DNA of 64,000 nt from Gammaproteobacteria bacterium (GCA_022824305.1 JAJEAD010000049.1:62001-126000), one strand, 5' to 3'. Shown: positions 24,958 to 33,780, numbered from the stretch's first letter. Notes: generated by a model from the sequence alone, not told the origin. Numbers and translations: made by a program.

Positions 24958-26604
24958 ATGAAAGTCTATGAAGCCTTAGCACGAGCCTTGGTGGAGGAAG
25001 GGATCGACACCGCATTCACGCTGATGGACGAGTTCAACATGGATCTCGTGCTGGAGCTGGGTGAGAAGCTGGGCGTGCGGATCGTCACGGCGCGCCACGA
25101 AGAGGGTGCGGTCCTGATGGCGGACGGCTACGCCCGGGTGACCGGACGACCCGCCTTGGCGGTCATCGGGGCCGGGCCGGCCATCGCTCACACCGGGACC
25201 GGCCTGGTCACCATGCGGCTGCGACAGTCACCCGTGCTGGTCCTGGCAGCGGATACCGCTCGCAATGACCTCCACAACGCGAAGGTGTTCGACAACCGGC
25301 GCTACGCAGAGGCGACGGTGGGCACCTTCATTCCCCTGAGGGACGCCGCCACTCTGGTCGAAGATCTCGGCCGAGCATTCCGTCACCTGCGTGCCGGTGC
25401 GGGCCCGGTGGTGCTGAACGTACCAGGAGATGTCTTCCAGTCTTCCCTCGGGACACGGTGGCACTACGATGCGCCCGCTGCGATGGACGTTTCCCGGCAG
25501 CGGACCCGGGCCGCGCCGGAGATCGTTGCGCAAGCGGTCTCTACACTGGCCGCAGCGCAACGCCCGGTGATCATCGTCGGCCGGGGCGCGGTCGCCTCCG
25601 GCGCGAGGCAAGCGATAGCCGAGCTCGCAAAGCGCATCGGAGCCCTCCTCGCGTGCAGCCTCCGGGCGCGCGGCTACTTCGACGCCGATCCCTACTTTCT
25701 GGGTATCGCCGGGGGGTTCTCGACCCCGAGCGCCTTGCAGCTCATCGGCGAGGCGGACTGTGTCGTGAGCGTAGGGGCGGGACTGAACTGGTACACGACG
25801 AGAGGCGGCACTCTCTTTCCGGAGGCTCGACTGATTCAGATCGACAGCGACCCGAGTCGCATCGGCGCCCTGTTGCGTCCGGACGTGGCGATGGTTGGCG
25901 ACGCCCTCGCCACCGTATCCGCGATAAACGAAGGCCTGGAGTGCGAAGGGATACGGGATGGAGGGGGGTTCCGGTCCGATGAGGCAGGGCAGAGCATCCG
26001 TGCCTCCTGGTCGTACAAGACAGGCCCCTTCGTCGATACCCCGGGCATCCTGGACCCCTACCAGGTGGTGGCCGAGCTGGACGAGCTCCTGCCCGCGCAG
26101 CGCACGGTGGTTTGCGAGGGCGGGCACTACTGTCTCTTCACCGCCACCGGCATGGCCGTCCCGGAACCTTCCGCCTTCCTGTTCGGCAACGACTTCGCGG
26201 CCATGAGTGTAGGGCTGGGCATCAGCATCGGCGCCGCCCTCGGGCGACCCGACCGCCACTGCATCCTGTTCGTGGGTGACGGCGGGCTGATGATGAGTCT
26301 CCCCGAGCTCGAGACGGCGGCACGCCACAGGATCCCTCTGACCGTCGTCGTCATGAACGATGGCGCCTACGGCGCCGAGTTCCACAAGCTGAGAGCGGCA
26401 GGGAAGTCCGTCGAACTCACGCTATTCGATAACCCGGAGTTCGAAGACGTAGCCCGTGCGCTAGGGTGCACGGGAGCCACCGCCCGAAGCGTCGACGAGC
26501 TCCGTTCGGCCGCCGCAAAGGCGGGCACGCTGGATCACCCGCTCGTGATAGACACGAAGATCACGCGCGAGGTCATGCACTGGGCCATGAAGGAGTACCT
26601 TTGA
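24958..26604 (+). CDS. Thiamine-diphosphate-dependent enzyme (acetolactate-synthase-like)
   Basis: Predicted 548-residue three-domain ThDP enzyme. The N-terminal catalytic Glu lies in ARHEEGAVLMADGYARVTG. The central domain has RPVIIVGRGAVASGARQAI. The C-terminal ThDP/Mg motif begins FVGDGGLMMSLPELE and ends VVVMNDGAYG (GDG...N pattern). ATG at 24958 has GGGAG upstream; an earlier GTG at 24934 is possible. It is followed after 30 bp by the second TMADH-like gene, so the two are probably co-transcribed. It could be an acetolactate synthase, sulfoacetaldehyde acetyltransferase, decarboxylase or carboligase relative; no small subunit gene is adjacent, so branched-chain biosynthesis is unlikely. 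Confidence 0.86.
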   Translation: MKVYEALARALVEEGIDTAFTLMDEFNMDLVLELGEKLGVRIVTARHEEGAVLMADGYARVTGRPALAVIGAGPAIAHTGTGLVTMRLRQSPVLVLAADTARNDLHNAKVFDNRRYAEATVGTFIPLRDAATLVEDLGRAFRHLRAGAGPVVLNVPGDVFQSSLGTRWHYDAPAAMDVSRQRTRAAPEIVAQAVSTLAAAQRPVIIVGRGAVASGARQAIAELAKRIGALLACSLRARGYFDADPYFLGIAGGFSTPSALQLIGEADCVVSVGAGLNWYTTRGGTLFPEARLIQIDSDPSRIGALLRPDVAMVGDALATVSAINEGLECEGIRDGGGFRSDEAGQSIRASWSYKTGPFVDTPGILDPYQVVAELDELLPAQRTVVCEGGHYCLFTATGMAVPEPSAFLFGNDFAAMSVGLGISIGAALGRPDRHCILFVGDGGLMMSLPELETAARHRIPLTVVVMNDGAYGAEFHKLRAAGKSVELTLFDNPEFEDVARALGCTGATARSVDELRSAAAKAGTLDHPLVIDTKITREVMHWAMKEYL

Positions 26605-26634
26605 CGGCGAGCGCAGCCACGAGGGCCACATGGC

Positions 26635-28755
26635 GTGTCGCATAGCTCGGCCTACGAAATCCTGATGGAACCGGTGCGCATCGGCCCGGTGACCGCCCCG
26701 AACCGCTTCTATCAGGTCCCGCACTGCTCCGGCATGGGCTTCGCCATGCCGAACAGCCTGGTGGCGATGAGGGAGGTCAAGGCCGAGGGCGGCTGGGGCG
26801 TGGTCTGCACCGAGTACTGCTCCACCGAAACGAGCTCCGACAACCATCCTCAACCCTTCTGCACTCTGTGGGACGCCGCCGACCAGCGCGTTCTTTCGAC
26901 ACTCGCCGAAGCGGTGCATCGCCATGGGGCGCTCGCAGGAGTGGAGCTCTGGGCAGCGGGCTACTCCAGTCGCAACAACCTCACCCGGGTGCCACCGGTG
27001 GCGCCGATGAGTATGCCCACCTCGCGCGCGCCAATTCAGACGCGGCATATGGACAAGGCCGACCTCCGCGCGTTCCGCCGCACCCATCGCGCCGCCGCGC
27101 GGCGGGCTCGCGACGCCGGTTTCGATATCGTCTATGTCTATGCGGCGCACGGGAATCTGCCGCTCCAGTTCCTCTCCCCGGTCCAGAATCAGCGTGGTGA
27201 CGAGTACGGCGGCAGCCTGGAGAACCGCGCGCGCTTCATCCGCGAGCTGCTGGAGGACACCAAGGACGCGATCGGGGACCGTTGCGCGGTCGGGTTGCGT
27301 TTCGCGGTGACCAACCTCGATACGGACATCGGCGTCTCGCACGATGGAGACGGGCGCGCGCTGGTCGAGCATCTCGCCGAGCTGCCCGACCTCTGGGACG
27401 TCAATATCGGCACCTATGCATCGGATGCGTGCACTGCCCGCTTCGCCGAGGAGGGCGCCCAGGAAGAGTACGTGAGCTTCGTCAAGACCGTCACGTCGAA
27501 GCCGGTGGTGGCGGTGGGGCGATACACCTCGCCCGACCGAATGGTCGCCCTCGTCCGCCGAGGGGTGGCGGATCTGGTCGGTGCGGCTCGGCCTTCGATC
27601 GCCGACCCCTTCCTGCCGCGCAAGATCGCGGAAGGCCGGATCGAGGACATCCGTGAATGCATCGGCTGCAACGTATGCGTGATGAGCGACACGCAGGGCG
27701 TGCCGATCCGGTGCACCCAGAATCCCACCATGGGCGAAGAGTGGCGCCGCGGGTGGCACCCCGAGCGGATCCCGCCCCGTCCGGCGGCGGGGGACGTGCG
27801 CCATGCCGGCGTCCCGGATGCTGCGGCGCGGCCGGAGCGGGAGCGCGTTCTCGTGGTGGGGGCGGGCCCGGCGGGGCTGGAGGCGGCGCGCGCGGCGGGT
27901 CAACGCGGCTACGAGGTGGTCATTGCCGAGGCGGGCACCCAACTGGGCGGCCGGGCCCTGCGCGAGGCGCGGCTGCCGGGACTCGCCACCTACCGGCGAG
28001 TGATCGACTGGCGACTCGGCCAGATCGCGCAGATGCCCAACGTCAAAATCTATCGGGACAGTCGGCTGGAGCCGGATCAGATCCTGGAGTTCGGCTTCGG
28101 GCACGTCTGCATCGCCACCGGCGCACGCTGGCGCCGGAGCGGGGTGGGTCGTTCGAGCTTCCATCCCTTCGAAGGCTGGCGGGACGAGGATGTCTACACT
28201 CCCGATGACGTGATGGACGGGCGGCCCAACAACGGCCGCGTCCTCGTTTATGACGACGATCACTTCTACATGGGTGGTGCCGTGGCCGAGGCGCTGTCCG
28301 CCGCAGGATGCGAGGTGGTACTCGCCACCAGCGCGGAGGTCGTCTCGCCCATGTGCCAGTGGACGCTGGACCAAGCGCGGATCCAGCTCCGCCTCATCGA
28401 GCTCGGCGTGGAGATCGTGACCTCGCACCGGCTCCGCAGCCTCGGAGGAGGGCGCGCGGAGCTTTCCTCGAACTGGACGGGGGTCGCCCTGAAGGTGGCC
28501 TGCGACGCACTCGTGGTCGTAACCTCACGCGCGCCCGAAGCCGCACTCTACGAGACAGTGAGCGAGAACTCCGAACGCCTCGCCGAGGCGGGCATCGACA
28601 CGCTGTCGCGGGTCGGCGACTGCGACGCGCCGGGGCTCATCGCCCACGCGGTTCATGCCGGCCATCTCTTCGCGCGCACCCTCGAGGACGAGGACCGCGT
28701 CAAGCGGGATCGCACGCGGATCTTCGCACCGGAGGACGGGGGCACGTCAGCGTGA
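26635..28755 (+). CDS. Trimethylamine-dehydrogenase-like FMN/4Fe-4S oxidoreductase (paralogue 2)
   Basis: Predicted 706-residue relative of the protein at 18092-20179 with the same domain order. Cys31 (FYQVPHC) for covalent FMN, Tyr/His (YAAH), LWDVNIG, cluster CIGCNVC then CTQNPTMGEEWRRGWHPE, and a Rossmann VVGAGPAGLEAARAAGQRGY are present. Unlike paralogue 1 it keeps Tyr at the TMADH Tyr60 position (CTEYCS) and Trp264, but Trp355 is replaced (VMSDTQG). GTG at 26635 is the start (GAGGG upstream; the ATG at 26630 hits a stop at once). About 30 extra residues (PPRPAAGDVRHAGVPDAAAR) link cluster and Rossmann domains. Probably a secondary/tertiary amine dehydrogenase with an unknown substrate. 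Confidence 0.88.
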   Translation: MSHSSAYEILMEPVRIGPVTAPNRFYQVPHCSGMGFAMPNSLVAMREVKAEGGWGVVCTEYCSTETSSDNHPQPFCTLWDAADQRVLSTLAEAVHRHGALAGVELWAAGYSSRNNLTRVPPVAPMSMPTSRAPIQTRHMDKADLRAFRRTHRAAARRARDAGFDIVYVYAAHGNLPLQFLSPVQNQRGDEYGGSLENRARFIRELLEDTKDAIGDRCAVGLRFAVTNLDTDIGVSHDGDGRALVEHLAELPDLWDVNIGTYASDACTARFAEEGAQEEYVSFVKTVTSKPVVAVGRYTSPDRMVALVRRGVADLVGAARPSIADPFLPRKIAEGRIEDIRECIGCNVCVMSDTQGVPIRCTQNPTMGEEWRRGWHPERIPPRPAAGDVRHAGVPDAAARPERERVLVVGAGPAGLEAARAAGQRGYEVVIAEAGTQLGGRALREARLPGLATYRRVIDWRLGQIAQMPNVKIYRDSRLEPDQILEFGFGHVCIATGARWRRSGVGRSSFHPFEGWRDEDVYTPDDVMDGRPNNGRVLVYDDDHFYMGGAVAEALSAAGCEVVLATSAEVVSPMCQWTLDQARIQLRLIELGVEIVTSHRLRSLGGGRAELSSNWTGVALKVACDALVVVTSRAPEAALYETVSENSERLAEAGIDTLSRVGDCDAPGLIAHAVHAGHLFARTLEDEDRVKRDRTRIFAPEDGGTSA

Positions 28756-29811
28756 TCGTGTATCCGACTCGGCGCGCGTTGTTCGGCTCCCGTCTACTCC
28801 CCTGAACCGGGCCCGCTCCCTGACTCGCTTCGTCGCCTCGGGTGTGCCGTCGTGATAGGTGCCGCACCATTGGTCGAAGGGAATCTCCGGCCCGCCGTAG
28901 TTGCACTCGAAATAGCGGTGGTGGAGCTGATGGAAGAAGTCGCCCAGTTTGAGGCCTCCATCGCTTTCGTCTCCGGCCGTGATCTTCTCGAACCCCGAAT
29001 GGGAGGTCGGTGCCTGCAGCACCTTGGTCTGGAGATGGAAGATGAAGTGCACGGGATGCGAGGCTACTACCACATGGATGAGGCATGAACTCAGGTACAG
29101 CAGGTGCTCCACGGGGTGCATCGACAAGCCGGACCACGGACCGGTCGCGACGTTGCGGTGATGCAGGTAGTGCGCAGTCCGGTAGAGGGGCCGCCAGTGG
29201 AGCAGGCGGTGTATCCAGTAGAAGTGCACATTTGCCCCGAAGAGAGGAATGAGCAGGAACATGGCGACGAACCACGCCGGGTTGTCGTTCCAGGAGAGGA
29301 ACGGCATCAATCCATTCGCGTACGCCCACATGCCGGCAATCTCGTAGGCGGTCCACATGGTCACGCCGCTCGCGAGCGACCAGAAGATGTTGTCATGGAC
29401 CTGGTTGTTGAAGGTGAAGCGCCGCGCGTGCTCGAACCCGCGGGATTCGTAGCGGAAGCGACTGTTCTGCCGCCGGAAGGTGTAGAGGTAGAGGTGGAGG
29501 CCGCCGGCGACCAGGATCAGCAGCAGCAGGTTGCGAACGTAGATTTGCGCCATCCAGCCGAACTCGAACTCCCGGCATCGCTCGAGCGCGGGTGAAAGCC
29601 AGGCCCAAGTGAGGATGGAGAGAGCGGCGATGATCAGCTTCTCGGAAATGGGGAGCCATCCCCCGACAAGGACCTTCAAGAACGCGAACGGCTTGATTGG
29701 CCAAACGGAGACGGGCGATCCGGGCAGCGGAAGCTCCGGGTGCCAGCTCCACGCGCTTCGTGTGGCGGTTCCCGATTCAGGAGCCTGACCGCTCTCAAGC
29801 ACTCCAGCCAC
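28747..29811 (-). CDS. Sterol desaturase / fatty-acid-hydroxylase-family membrane oxygenase
   Basis: Predicted 354-residue membrane protein with the diiron His clusters of the family: HFYWIHR (H-x3-H in the pattern), HYLHHRN (H-x2-HH) and HQLHHRYFECNYG (H-x2-HH). Helices such as LIIAALSILTWAWL, IYVRNLLLLILVAGGLHLYL and WFVAMFLLIPLFGANVHFYW flank them. GTG at 29811 is the likely start. The last nine bases overlap the 3' end of the TMADH-like gene on the other strand. Such enzymes hydroxylate or desaturate lipids, and some act on alkyl chains of amines. No pathway can be fixed; it lies just downstream of the LysR gene on the same strand (68-bp gap). Confidence 0.86.
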   Translation of the reverse strand: MAGVLESGQAPESGTATRSAWSWHPELPLPGSPVSVWPIKPFAFLKVLVGGWLPISEKLIIAALSILTWAWLSPALERCREFEFGWMAQIYVRNLLLLILVAGGLHLYLYTFRRQNSRFRYESRGFEHARRFTFNNQVHDNIFWSLASGVTMWTAYEIAGMWAYANGLMPFLSWNDNPAWFVAMFLLIPLFGANVHFYWIHRLLHWRPLYRTAHYLHHRNVATGPWSGLSMHPVEHLLYLSSCLIHVVVASHPVHFIFHLQTKVLQAPTSHSGFEKITAGDESDGGLKLGDFFHQLHHRYFECNYGGPEIPFDQWCGTYHDGTPEATKRVRERARFRGVDGSRTTRAESDTRSR

Positions 29812-29879
29812 TCCAAACCCGCCTTCCCGCGTGAACGCGTGGTGGGCTTCCTGTCAGCAGGGCGAGCACGGCGACCACC

Positions 29880-30869
29880 TCAACCGGACCGACTACTGCA
29901 CATGGACGGCAGTGCTCGCGGATGCCGGTCGGGAGATGGCGCCGAGTCGTGCAGCGCATCACGGATCTCGTGCTTCAGCCAATCGGTGAAGGCGACCACC
30001 TCCTCCTTCTCCGCGAGCTCCACCGGAACGACCAGATGCTGCTCGCGGTCCAGGCAGCAACTCTGCTCGACCGGTCGCACGAGGCTGCCCTCGTGCACGT
30101 AGTCGCATACCAGGTTGTGCCAGCCGAGAGCGACGCCGGCGCCGCGCGCTGCGGTCTGGATCACCATCGCGTAGCTGTTGAATACGAGCCCTCGCGGTCC
30201 GGGTCGGAGCGCTGCACCGAAGAGCTCCAGCCACCGCTCCCAGCCGATGGGGGATCCTGGACCACGATAGTATGCGTCGTCGAGGTGGAGCAGCGTCTCG
30301 CGTGGGAGATCCTCGGGACCGCGGAGTGGATGCCGGCCCTCGAGATAGCTCGGTGCGCACACCGGGTAGATCTCCTCCCTGAAGAGCAGCTCCGAGACGA
30401 AATCCGGCTCGGGCTGATAACCCATGACGATGCAGACGTCGTAGCGATCGGCTCTGGGTACCAGGTTTCTCTCCAGGGTGACGATGTGCAGATCGATGTC
30501 GGGGTGTGCCTGACGGAAACTGCTCAGTCGTGGCGCCACGAACAGGCTGGCGATGGCAGTATGCATGCCCACCGACAGCCTGTCGCGGCGACTTTGGCGG
30601 CGTACGAGCCGGGCGCTGCTCGCGATATGAGCGAAGCCGAGCGCGACCGCCTCGCAAAGCTCCCGTCCCGCCGGGGTGAGCCGGACCCCACGGTGCTCTC
30701 GGCGGAACAACGCGATACCGAGGTGGGTCTCGAGCGATCGCACGTGCCGACTCACCGCCGACTGCGTCAGACAGAGCTCCTCGGCTGCCTTGGTGAAGCT
30801 CTCGTGGCGTCCGGCCACCTCGAAGGCGCACAGTGCGCTGAGAGGCGGGAGGTTAGCGTGCCGTTTCAT
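29880..30869 (-). CDS. LysR-family transcriptional regulator (GcvA-like)
   Basis: Predicted 329-residue regulator. The N-terminal winged helix reads LPPLSALCAFEVAGRHESFT then KAAEELCLTQSAVSRHVRSL, characteristic of the GcvA branch; an effector domain of about 230 residues follows. It diverges from the solute-binding-protein gene across 152 bp that contain promoter copy 3. Because the same 15-bp core recurs before an amidohydrolase and a PhyH gene, this intact regulator is the best candidate to control all three. Broken copies of its 5' end lie at 23437-23475 and 23531-23765. The C-terminal 20 residues after DALHDSAPS are low-complexity. Confidence 0.9.
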   Translation of the reverse strand: MKRHANLPPLSALCAFEVAGRHESFTKAAEELCLTQSAVSRHVRSLETHLGIALFRREHRGVRLTPAGRELCEAVALGFAHIASSARLVRRQSRRDRLSVGMHTAIASLFVAPRLSSFRQAHPDIDLHIVTLERNLVPRADRYDVCIVMGYQPEPDFVSELLFREEIYPVCAPSYLEGRHPLRGPEDLPRETLLHLDDAYYRGPGSPIGWERWLELFGAALRPGPRGLVFNSYAMVIQTAARGAGVALGWHNLVCDYVHEGSLVRPVEQSCCLDREQHLVVPVELAEKEEVVAFTDWLKHEIRDALHDSAPSPDRHPRALPSMCSSRSG

Positions 30870-30905
30870 GAGCGAGAGTCACGCAATTGACCGACGAATA
30901 CTCGT

Positions 30906-30935
30906 TTGAGAACCCGTCGAACAGGAATCTATAGT
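30906..30935 (+). promoter_or_regulatory. Conserved promoter module, copy 3 (solute-binding protein)
   Basis: -35 TTGAGA (30906-30911), 18-bp spacer, -10 TATAGT (30930-30935), preceded by the core GAATACTCGTTTGAG (30896-30910). It lies in the divergent region between the LysR gene and the solute-binding protein, the usual place for a LysR operator. Upstream flank ATTGACCGACGAAT is conserved in copy 2. Confidence 0.75.
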
Positions 30936-31021
30936 AGCCTAAGCCTTGATGTCGAGAGCATCCGGCATCGGCAATCGTACCGGCTCGACATTTGCACGCG
31001 TCGGTAGAGGAGGAATCAGTC

Positions 31022-32641
31022 GTGAGCAACCATCAAGCTCCGAAGGAGCACCGGATTCTGAATCGTCTCGTGGCGGACGAGGGCGTGACCCGTCGCCAGT
31101 TCATGCAGCGAGCAACCGCTCTGGGCGTGAGCGTCGCGACCGCATCCTCGATCTGGACGAGCAACGCGGTGGCTGCCCAGAAGCGGGGTGGACATCTGCG
31201 TGTCGCGGTCGACGGAGGCTCTACCAGCGATACGCTCGACATCACCTGGGCTACCGGCGGCACCCATAGCCAGTCGCTGATCGACACCTTCCGCAACAAG
31301 CTGGTCGACTACGCCCGAAGCGCAGACGGTCGGGTGGTCCTCGACCCGGACCTGGCGGAGGAGTGGGGACACTCGAACGGCGGCAAGCGCTGGACCTTCA
31401 AGCTTCGCCAGGGGATCGAGTTCCACAACGGCAAGACCCTGGACACCCAGGATGTGGTCGACTCGATGAACCTGCACCGGGGCGAAGACACGAAGTCCAG
31501 TGGTGCATCCCTGATGAAGATCGTCTCGGACATCAGTGCCCAAGGCAACGACGTCATCTTCGACCTGAACGAGGCGGCGGTGGACTTCCCCTTCTACCTC
31601 GGGCAGAACCTGTTCACGATCGGTCCCTCCGAGGGCGGAGAGGTCGATCAGTCGGGAGTCGGCACGGGACCTTTCATCCTCGAGCAGTTCGAACCCGGTA
31701 TTCGCGGGTCGGGTGAGCGCAACCCGAATTACTTCAAGGAAGGAAAGCCATACCTCGACTCCTTCGAGATCCTGGCCGTGAACGACCCGCAGGCGCGCAC
31801 GTTGGGCCTGCAGGGCGGCGACATGGACGTGATTCACCCGGTGGACCCGAAGACGGCGGCGTTGGTCGACAAGTTGCCGGGTGTCGGTGTCGTCAGCGTG
31901 CCCAGCGGCTCGACAATCACCATGCCGATGCATGCCGACAAGGCGCCATTCGATAGCGTCGATTTCCGCTTGGCGTTGAAGTACGCGTTGGACCGCTCCG
32001 AGTTCCGGGACAAGATCTATCGAGGCCATGCGTCGCTCGCCAATGATCATCCCGTGGCACCGTACGACCCGAATTTCAACAAGGATATCCCGCAACGTGA
32101 TTTCGACCCGGACAAGGCCAGGTTTCATCTGAAGAAGTCGGGTTACGAAGGCACGAAGATCCAGCTTCACGCCTCCGAAGCCGCCTTTGTGGGGTCGGTC
32201 GATGCCGGCGTGCTCTTTGGCGAGAACGCCAAGAAGGTGGGCATCGACATCGAGGTCGTGCGCCAACCGACCGACGGCTACTGGTCGAACGTCTGGAGCA
32301 AGGTGCCCTTCTGCTACTGCTACTGGAACGACCGGCCCCCCGCGGACACGATACTGACGCTCGCCTACATTTGCGATGCCGCCTGGGGGGACACCAATTG
32401 GTGCAACGAGAAATTCGACAATCTCGTTACGGCGGCCCGCGTCGAGTTCGATCCCGTCAAACGCAAAGAGCTATACGACGAAATCCAGAGGATGCTTCAC
32501 GACGAAGGCTCGACGATCGTGGCGCTGTACCAGAACTGGATCCATGGGATCAGCCACAAGGTGGACACCGGTGGAGAGCTGCTGGGCACTCTCCCGCTCG
32601 ACGGCCTGAGTGCGTTCGAGAAGTGGTCTCTCAAGGCGTAA
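31022..32641 (+). CDS. ABC transporter solute-binding protein, family 5 (dipeptide/opine type), Tat-exported
   Basis: Predicted 539-residue periplasmic binding protein. The twin-arginine signal is TRRQFMQRATALGVSVATAS, with probable cleavage after SNAVAAQ. The mature protein has the family-5 features VLDPDLAEEWGHSNGGKRWT, FKLRQGIEFHNGKTL and GTGPFILEQFEPG. GTG at 31022 has AGGAGG eight bases upstream. No permease or ATPase gene of a peptide/nickel-type importer is in the window, so it either uses a distant transporter or works as a sensor/scavenger. Divergent LysR gene and promoter copy 3 imply inducible expression. Confidence 0.9.
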   Translation: MSNHQAPKEHRILNRLVADEGVTRRQFMQRATALGVSVATASSIWTSNAVAAQKRGGHLRVAVDGGSTSDTLDITWATGGTHSQSLIDTFRNKLVDYARSADGRVVLDPDLAEEWGHSNGGKRWTFKLRQGIEFHNGKTLDTQDVVDSMNLHRGEDTKSSGASLMKIVSDISAQGNDVIFDLNEAAVDFPFYLGQNLFTIGPSEGGEVDQSGVGTGPFILEQFEPGIRGSGERNPNYFKEGKPYLDSFEILAVNDPQARTLGLQGGDMDVIHPVDPKTAALVDKLPGVGVVSVPSGSTITMPMHADKAPFDSVDFRLALKYALDRSEFRDKIYRGHASLANDHPVAPYDPNFNKDIPQRDFDPDKARFHLKKSGYEGTKIQLHASEAAFVGSVDAGVLFGENAKKVGIDIEVVRQPTDGYWSNVWSKVPFCYCYWNDRPPADTILTLAYICDAAWGDTNWCNEKFDNLVTAARVEFDPVKRKELYDEIQRMLHDEGSTIVALYQNWIHGISHKVDTGGELLGTLPLDGLSAFEKWSLKA

Positions 32642-32669
32642 GCGAGTAGCCCTGTTGCTCCGTAGCGCA

Positions 32670-32707
32670 CTCCCGAGCCGGAGCTCTTCGGCGCCCCGGC
32701 TCGGGAG
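32670..32707 (+). terminator. Strong stem-loop after the solute-binding-protein gene
   Basis: Perfect 12-bp inverted arms CTCCCGAGCCGG (32670-32681) and CCGGCTCGGGAG (32696-32707) around a 14-base loop, starting 28 bp after the stop codon. There is no long T run, so termination may be factor-assisted, but position and stability fit a transcript end. Confidence 0.65.
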
Positions 32708-32716
32708 CTTCGTTCG

Positions 32717-32845
32717 ATGACCGGCTCGAACGCCGTGCAGGTCAGCATGTCAGTGTCACCGGGCACTTGGCGCAACATGAGCGCAGTCGCGCGGACCGTC
32801 GACGAGGTCGGGCTGCATGCCGTCGCCGGCACCCCCATGGTCGAT
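32717..32845 (+). pseudogene. 5' remnant of an LLM oxidoreductase gene
   Basis: Translation begins MTGSNAVQVSMSVSPGTWRN and continues MSAVARTVDEVGLHAVAGTP, which aligns with residues 8-43 of the LLM protein encoded at 20261-21298 (VCLTVSQGTWNQVCAVARAI, then DDMGLHSIGIPDTPMVERD). A six-base gap near GLHAVA-GTPMV and total loss of similarity after PMVDSS leave about 43 codons. The frame then runs on into sequence antisense to the second PhyH gene. It is a truncated copy, not a working enzyme. Confidence 0.68.
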
Positions 32846-32907
32846 TCGTCGAAGAAGTCACATGCCCGGTCGAAGCCAACGACGGCTCGATCGGTCCGTC
32901 CATCCCG

Positions 32908-33729
32908 TCAGTCCCGGCGGGCGGACCAGACGACCGGGAAGCGCTCGCAGTCGAGAACGTCGCCATCGGCGAGCCCGGGGTTCTCGGTGGGTACGGATCC
33001 CTCTCCCGGCCGCACGCAGTACCGTGCGTCATCACCTGCCCAGCGGACCGAGAGGGCACGGCGCCGGTGGGCACCCGGGTTCCCCGGTGCGCCGTGGACG
33101 ATCATTGCCTGAAACACCAGGCAATCACCGGGCTCCAGCGCGAATCTGGCGATGTCGTATTGTTCACGGTGCGTTTCGATGTCGGGCACCGGCGGCAGAC
33201 CGGTGCCCTCGTAGGGGGCATCGTCTCTGAAGTGCAGTGGAGTGAACGCCTCCCAGCGATGCGAGCCCCGTACGAACTCCACCGAAACGTCCTCAGGAAC
33301 GGGATCCAGGGGAAGCCACACCGAGCAGACCTGTCGTCCGCTTACCGCCCAGTACGGCTGGTCCTGGTGCCAAGGCGAGCGGCTCGCCGTGCCGGGCTCC
33401 TTGACCAGCAGGTGGTCATCAAAGTAGTTGACTCTGCTCGCTCCCATCAAGCGTGCGGCGATCTCCGCCGCCGGAGACTCCCGCACGAAACGCTCGAACG
33501 CGGGCAGCCGCAACGCGAGCTCCACGTCGATAAAGAATCGACCCTGTCCGTTGTTGCTGTCGAACTGCTCGGCAAAGGGTCCGGGTTCGGCCATAGCGTG
33601 CTCGACCGCCTCGCGCATGAAGTCCACCCAGGAGCAGTCGAACACGTTGCGAACCGGGACCACACCGTCGCGCTCATACGTCGAGCGCGCCGCCTCGGGA
33701 AGCAATGAAGACAGGGCGGGTGCAGCCAC
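32908..33729 (-). CDS. Phytanoyl-CoA dioxygenase (PhyH)-family oxygenase 2
   Basis: Predicted 273-residue Fe(II)/2-oxoglutarate dioxygenase. H-x-D is in SPWHQDQPYWAVSGRQVCSV, the distal His in VFQAMIVHGAPGN, and a later Arg in RRRALSVRWAGDDARYC. It resembles PhyH 1 (shared SVWLPLDPVPEDVSVEFVRG versus SAWVPLDPVPLETALEFVRG). GTG at 33729 is preferred because GAGGAG lies nine bases upstream; ATG at 33765 would add 12 residues. The second LysR gene lies upstream on the same strand, separated by the repeated module at 33781-33857. Confidence 0.87.
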   Translation of the reverse strand: MAAPALSSLLPEAARSTYERDGVVPVRNVFDCSWVDFMREAVEHAMAEPGPFAEQFDSNNGQGRFFIDVELALRLPAFERFVRESPAAEIAARLMGASRVNYFDDHLLVKEPGTASRSPWHQDQPYWAVSGRQVCSVWLPLDPVPEDVSVEFVRGSHRWEAFTPLHFRDDAPYEGTGLPPVPDIETHREQYDIARFALEPGDCLVFQAMIVHGAPGNPGAHRRRALSVRWAGDDARYCVRPGEGSVPTENPGLADGDVLDCERFPVVWSARRD

Positions 33730-33780
33730 GAAGCGGGATCTCCTCAATCCGGTGGTCGGACCCATGTGGATCCCACGTTA

